Source: Acidovorax sp. (GTDB lineage: Bacteria > Pseudomonadota > Gammaproteobacteria > Burkholderiales > Burkholderiaceae_C). Taken from it: a stretch of 34,343 nt of DNA. The stretch spans positions 1-34,343 of the forward strand of contig NZ_JALEGG010000156.1 of assembly GCF_022763525.1 (NCBI RefSeq), written 5' to 3'. The notes under the pieces are model-generated. The model searched no databases, had not been told where the DNA came from, and was given only the letters and a program-made list of their open reading frames with translations. Position numbers and translations under genes: made by a program. How positions within the stretch are numbered: the first letter of the stretch is position 1; the number at the start of each line of letters is the position of its first letter. Positions 31,721 to 34,343 of the stretch are shown here, in pieces.

Positions 31721-33698
31721 TGTTTGCAGAGCGCGGCACCGCATACCGGCCGGGTCCTGAGCCCGAGCCTTCGCTCCCCAACCGGAAGACAGACACCACC
31801 TGCACAAGGTCCTCGGCCTGGTTCTGCAGGTTGCTGGCGGCCGCTGCCATTTCCTCGACCAAGGCAGCGTTCTGCTGCGTGACCTGGTCCATCTGCGTCA
31901 CGGCCTCGCCCACCTGGGCTACGCCCAGAGATTGTTCATGACTGGCGGTGCTGATTTCGCCCACGATGTCGGTCACGCGGCGAATGGACGCCACCACTTC
32001 GTTCATGGTGGCGCCTGCACGGTCCACCAGCGCCGTACCCTGCTCCACCCGTTCCACGCTGGCGCTGATCAGGGCCTTGATTTCGCGAGCGGCTTCCGCG
32101 CTGCGGCCCGCCAGGCTGCGCACTTCGCTGGCCACCACGGCGAAGCCGCGGCCTTGCTCGCCAGCCCGGGCAGCCTCCACGGCCGCGTTCAGGGCCAGGA
32201 TGTTGGTCTGGAACGCAATGGAGTCGATCACGCCGATGATGTCCGAGATCTTTTGCGAAGAGGCGTTGATGCCCTGCATGGTGTCCACCACCTGGGCCAC
32301 CACCTCGCCGCCCTGCACGGCCACCGTGCTCGCGCTGGCGGCCAGCTGGCTGGCCTGGCGTGCGCTTTCGGCGTTCTGGCGCACGGTGGCGTTGAGCTGC
32401 TCCATCGACGCGGCGGTTTCCTCCAGCGCGCTGGCCTGGCTTTCGGTGCGGGCGGACAGGTCGGTGTTGCCCTGCGCGATCTGCACGCTGGCCGCGGCCA
32501 CGCTTTCCGATCCACCGCGCACTTGGCGCACCACCTGGGTGAGCTGGCTGCGCATCTGCTGCAGGGCCTGCAGCAGCTGGCCGACCTCATTGGTGCCGTG
32601 GGCCAGCGGCGCACCACTCAGGTCGCCCTGCGCCACGGCGCGCGACAGCGCCACCGCCCGTGACAGCGGTCCGGTCATCGAGCGCACGAAAACAAGGGCC
32701 ATGGCGCTCGTGGCCGACAGCGTGACCAGCAGCGCCAGCGCCACACCCATCAGGCTGCGCTGCAGGCCCGATACCCGGTCCTGCAGCGCCTGATCCAGGC
32801 TGGCCAGCGACAGGTTGTTGAGCGCGTTGAGCGCCTCGATGGTGCGGGTGAACGCGTCGAAATAATCCTTTGACGCAAGCTGCAATTCACTGGCGTTGAT
32901 CACGTCGCGCTCCGCCATCTGGAGCGATTGCTGGATCTGGCCCTGCACGCCCTCGGCGCTGCTGCCCAGTGCGCGGCGCAACTCAGGATTCCCCTGCAAG
33001 GCGCGGTCCAGGCCCCGGAAGGTCTCGCCCTGCAGCTCCGCCACGCGCTGTTGCAAGACCAGCAGCTGGCCCTTGCCCTGCGGGGTGAGCTCGCGCTTGT
33101 TCAGGGCGTTGGCGCCCTGCGCGCGCAGCATGCCCATCTTTTCGCCCAGGGAAGGGGCCTGCACCAGCGATGCCTGAATCAGGGCGTGGGTGTCCGGATC
33201 GGGATCCACCTGCAGCCCAAAGTGGTGGACCAGCGCTTCGTTGAGCTGCAGCAGCGCGGCGATGAGCTGCGTGTGCCGCGCCGTGCTCTGGGCCTGCTCG
33301 ATGCCGCGTGCGGCCACCGCCTGCTCCAGGGAGGTCCAGTTCTGCTGCGCCTGACTCCATGCGGCCAGCTGCGCTGCAGGCACCTTGGCAGCGTCCAGGC
33401 GGGCGCTCACTTCGCGCACGGCCGCGTTGACAGCGTCGCGCGCGGCCGGTCGGCGCGCCGCCAGGGCTTCGTCCCCGCCGAGCATGCCGACCGACAGGCC
33501 TCGGTGCACCTGCATGTGTTGCACCAGCCACGTCAACGCCTGGGCGGGCGGTACCCCCTGCACCTCGTGCCGCGCGTGGTCGATGGCGCGCAGCGAATCG
33601 CGCACATACAGGTACGTGGGCAGCGCGCTCATCATGAGTCCGATCGTCCCCAGGATGAGGAATTTCTCGAGCAGGTTCAAGCGGTGAAGGATGGACAT
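31704..33698 (-). CDS. Methyl-accepting chemotaxis protein
   Basis: 664 residues. TM1 is [20 protein letters not shown] (about 13-32), followed by a mostly helical periplasmic sensor region to about residue 313. TM2 is [20 protein letters not shown], then HAMP and a cytoplasmic signalling domain. The signalling tip holds [40 protein letters not shown] and the second methylation helix. There is no C-terminal CheR/CheB-binding pentapeptide; it ends NTLQIQ. The large sensor resembles NIT-type nitrate/nitrite-sensing regions in length and helical pattern, but this is only a suggestion. ATG 33698 begins just before TM1; ATG 33800 is an in-frame alternative. Confidence 0.95.
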   Translation of the reverse strand: MSILHRLNLLEKFLILGTIGLMMSALPTYLYVRDSLRAIDHARHEVQGVPPAQALTWLVQHMQVHRGLSVGMLGGDEALAARRPAARDAVNAAVREVSARLDAAKVPAAQLAAWSQAQQNWTSLEQAVAARGIEQAQSTARHTQLIAALLQLNEALVHHFGLQVDPDPDTHALIQASLVQAPSLGEKMGMLRAQGANALNKRELTPQGKGQLLVLQQRVAELQGETFRGLDRALQGNPELRRALGSSAEGVQGQIQQSLQMAERDVINASELQLASKDYFDAFTRTIEALNALNNLSLASLDQALQDRVSGLQRSLMGVALALLVTLSATSAMALVFVRSMTGPLSRAVALSRAVAQGDLSGAPLAHGTNEVGQLLQALQQMRSQLTQVVRQVRGGSESVAAASVQIAQGNTDLSARTESQASALEETAASMEQLNATVRQNAESARQASQLAASASTVAVQGGEVVAQVVDTMQGINASSQKISDIIGVIDSIAFQTNILALNAAVEAARAGEQGRGFAVVASEVRSLAGRSAEAAREIKALISASVERVEQGTALVDRAGATMNEVVASIRRVTDIVGEISTASHEQSLGVAQVGEAVTQMDQVTQQNAALVEEMAAAASNLQNQAEDLVQVVSVFRLGSEGSGSGPGRYAVPRSANTLQIQ

Positions 33699-33819
33699 GG
33701 GAAAGCGCACGCTCGTCGCGTGAGGGAGTAAGGGGTGGTCACCTCGGCAGGTGTACGAAGGAAGCGCGTCGGTCGCGCCGACCCGGATGCGGCCCGCCAT
33801 CAGGCCGTAGGGTGCATCG

Positions 33820-33861
33820 AATGTAGGGACGTGTGGACAGCATGGTTTTGACCCAGGTCAA
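33820..33861 (-). promoter_or_regulatory. FNR/CRP-type box and -10 element of the chemoreceptor promoter
   Basis: A perfect dyad TTGACC-CA-GGTCAA (33848-33861) fits the TTGAY-N4-RTCAA pattern of FNR/Anr-type regulators. On the minus strand it is followed after exactly 22 bases by TACATT (33825-33820). That spacing places the box at -41.5 for a start near 33813, the class II activator position. The leader to ATG 33698 would be about 115 bases. Confidence 0.65.
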
Positions 33862-33964
33862 TTTTCGCCGGAGGGAGCGCCGCCCCGTTCAGATGACACG
33901 GACTGGGCCGGGAGGCCCCCTGGGGAATAATGGGTCAGCCTCTCCTCACTTCGGATCCACGCTT

Positions 33965-34343
33965 ATGCAATCCCTGACCCTGCGATTCCTGGCCACTGGC
34001 GGCATCCCGCCGCAAGCGCAGCGAGTGCCTGGCGGGACGGTGCTGCGCTGGGTGGACGAAGCGGGATCTGCCTGCGCCAGTGCGTGGGCCAAGGGCCCTT
34101 GCATCACGGATTTCGTGGGCGGCGCCCACTTCGTGCGCCCCATCCGGCCCGGCGACCTGGTGGAGGTGCATGCGCGGCTGGCATCGACGACGGACACCGC
34201 CATGCACCTGGCGGTGGAGGTGCGCAGCGGAGGAATCCATGGCGAGCCGCTGCAGGAGGTGCTGCACTGCGTCGCAGCTTATACCGCCGTGGACGCGCAG
34301 GAAGAACCACGCACCATCGACCACTGGAACCCGGAAACCCCGG
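33965..34343 (+). CDS. Acyl-CoA thioesterase, hotdog fold (3' truncated)
   Basis: 126 residues are present before the window ends; the frame is open to the last base. It starts MQSLTLRFLATGGIPPQAQR, then GGTVLRWVDEAGSACASAW, FVGGAHFVRPIRPGDLVEV and MHLAVEVRSG. This is the order of strand motifs in YciA/BACH-type acyl-CoA thioesterases, where the aspartate of the WVDEAG helix is the catalytic residue. It hydrolyses acyl-CoA to acid and CoA; chain length is unknown. It is divergent from the chemoreceptor, with 266 bases between. No strong ribosome-binding site precedes ATG 33965; GGAT lies at about 10 bases. Confidence 0.88.
   Translation, partial: MQSLTLRFLATGGIPPQAQRVPGGTVLRWVDEAGSACASAWAKGPCITDFVGGAHFVRPIRPGDLVEVHARLASTTDTAMHLAVEVRSGGIHGEPLQEVLHCVAAYTAVDAQEEPRTIDHWNPETP

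Noticed and set aside
1-34343. tRNA, rRNA, CRISPR arrays, insertion sequences
   Set aside because: No tRNA-like cloverleaf, rRNA segment, regularly spaced repeats or transposase was recognised in the window.

Overview
The window is GC-rich, with tightly packed genes, frequent ATGA start/stop overlaps and many G/C third codon positions. Bug-type solute receptors, a Burkholderiales-type porin, a uvrA / MFS / ssb neighbourhood and a recurrent intergenic palindrome containing GACAGCTAT all point to a betaproteobacterium of the Comamonadaceae, most likely Acidovorax or a close relative. This placement comes from recognising gene families, not from a database search.

Layout. (1) 1-4508, plus strand: the end of an operon holding a Bug receptor, an acyl-CoA ligase, a small citrate-synthase/citryl-CoA-lyase-like protein and two short-chain dehydrogenases. 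It looks like a route that activates an organic acid to a CoA thioester, oxidises or reduces it and cleaves a C-C bond. (2) 4516-7798, minus strand: a PrpF/4-oxalomesaconate-tautomerase-like isomerase, a second Bug receptor and a porin, facing a LysR regulator (7988-8929) across a region with a duplicated operator. (3) 8926-13845: housekeeping genes mnmA, a Bax-inhibitor-1 membrane protein, a two-TM membrane protein, ssb and an MFS exporter. (4) 14179-24208, minus strand: a nine-gene accessory operon, the most unusual part of the window. In transcription order it encodes APS kinase, an Asp/Asn-hydroxylase-like dioxygenase, a sulfotransferase, a GNAT acetyltransferase, three tandem phage-tail-collar (Mdp-like) proteins, a second sulfotransferase and a 1457-residue DUF4347 / Ig / Fn3 repeat protein ending in a choice-of-anchor domain and a CTERM-type tail. 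(5) 24411-34343: uvrA, a secreted alpha/beta hydrolase, a Ser/Gly-rich secreted protein facing an OmpR/EnvZ-type two-component system, a methyl-accepting chemotaxis protein with an FNR-like promoter, and the start of a hotdog thioesterase.

How region 4 may work (inference). CysC would make PAPS for the two sulfotransferases. These, with the dioxygenase and the acetyltransferase, could modify the collar proteins and/or the exported giant protein, giving a modified, surface-displayed fibre or adhesin. No other phage genes are present, so this is not a prophage. The operon lies between MFS-ssb and uvrA, genes that in my recollection are usually neighbours in this order of bacteria, which suggests an acquired island.

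Regulatory sites read directly from the sequence: a duplicated LysR-type operator (7831-7952), a symmetric pair of direct-repeat sites midway between the two-component system and its divergent neighbour (29336-29381), and an FNR-type box exactly 22 bp from a -10 element upstream of the chemoreceptor (33820-33861).
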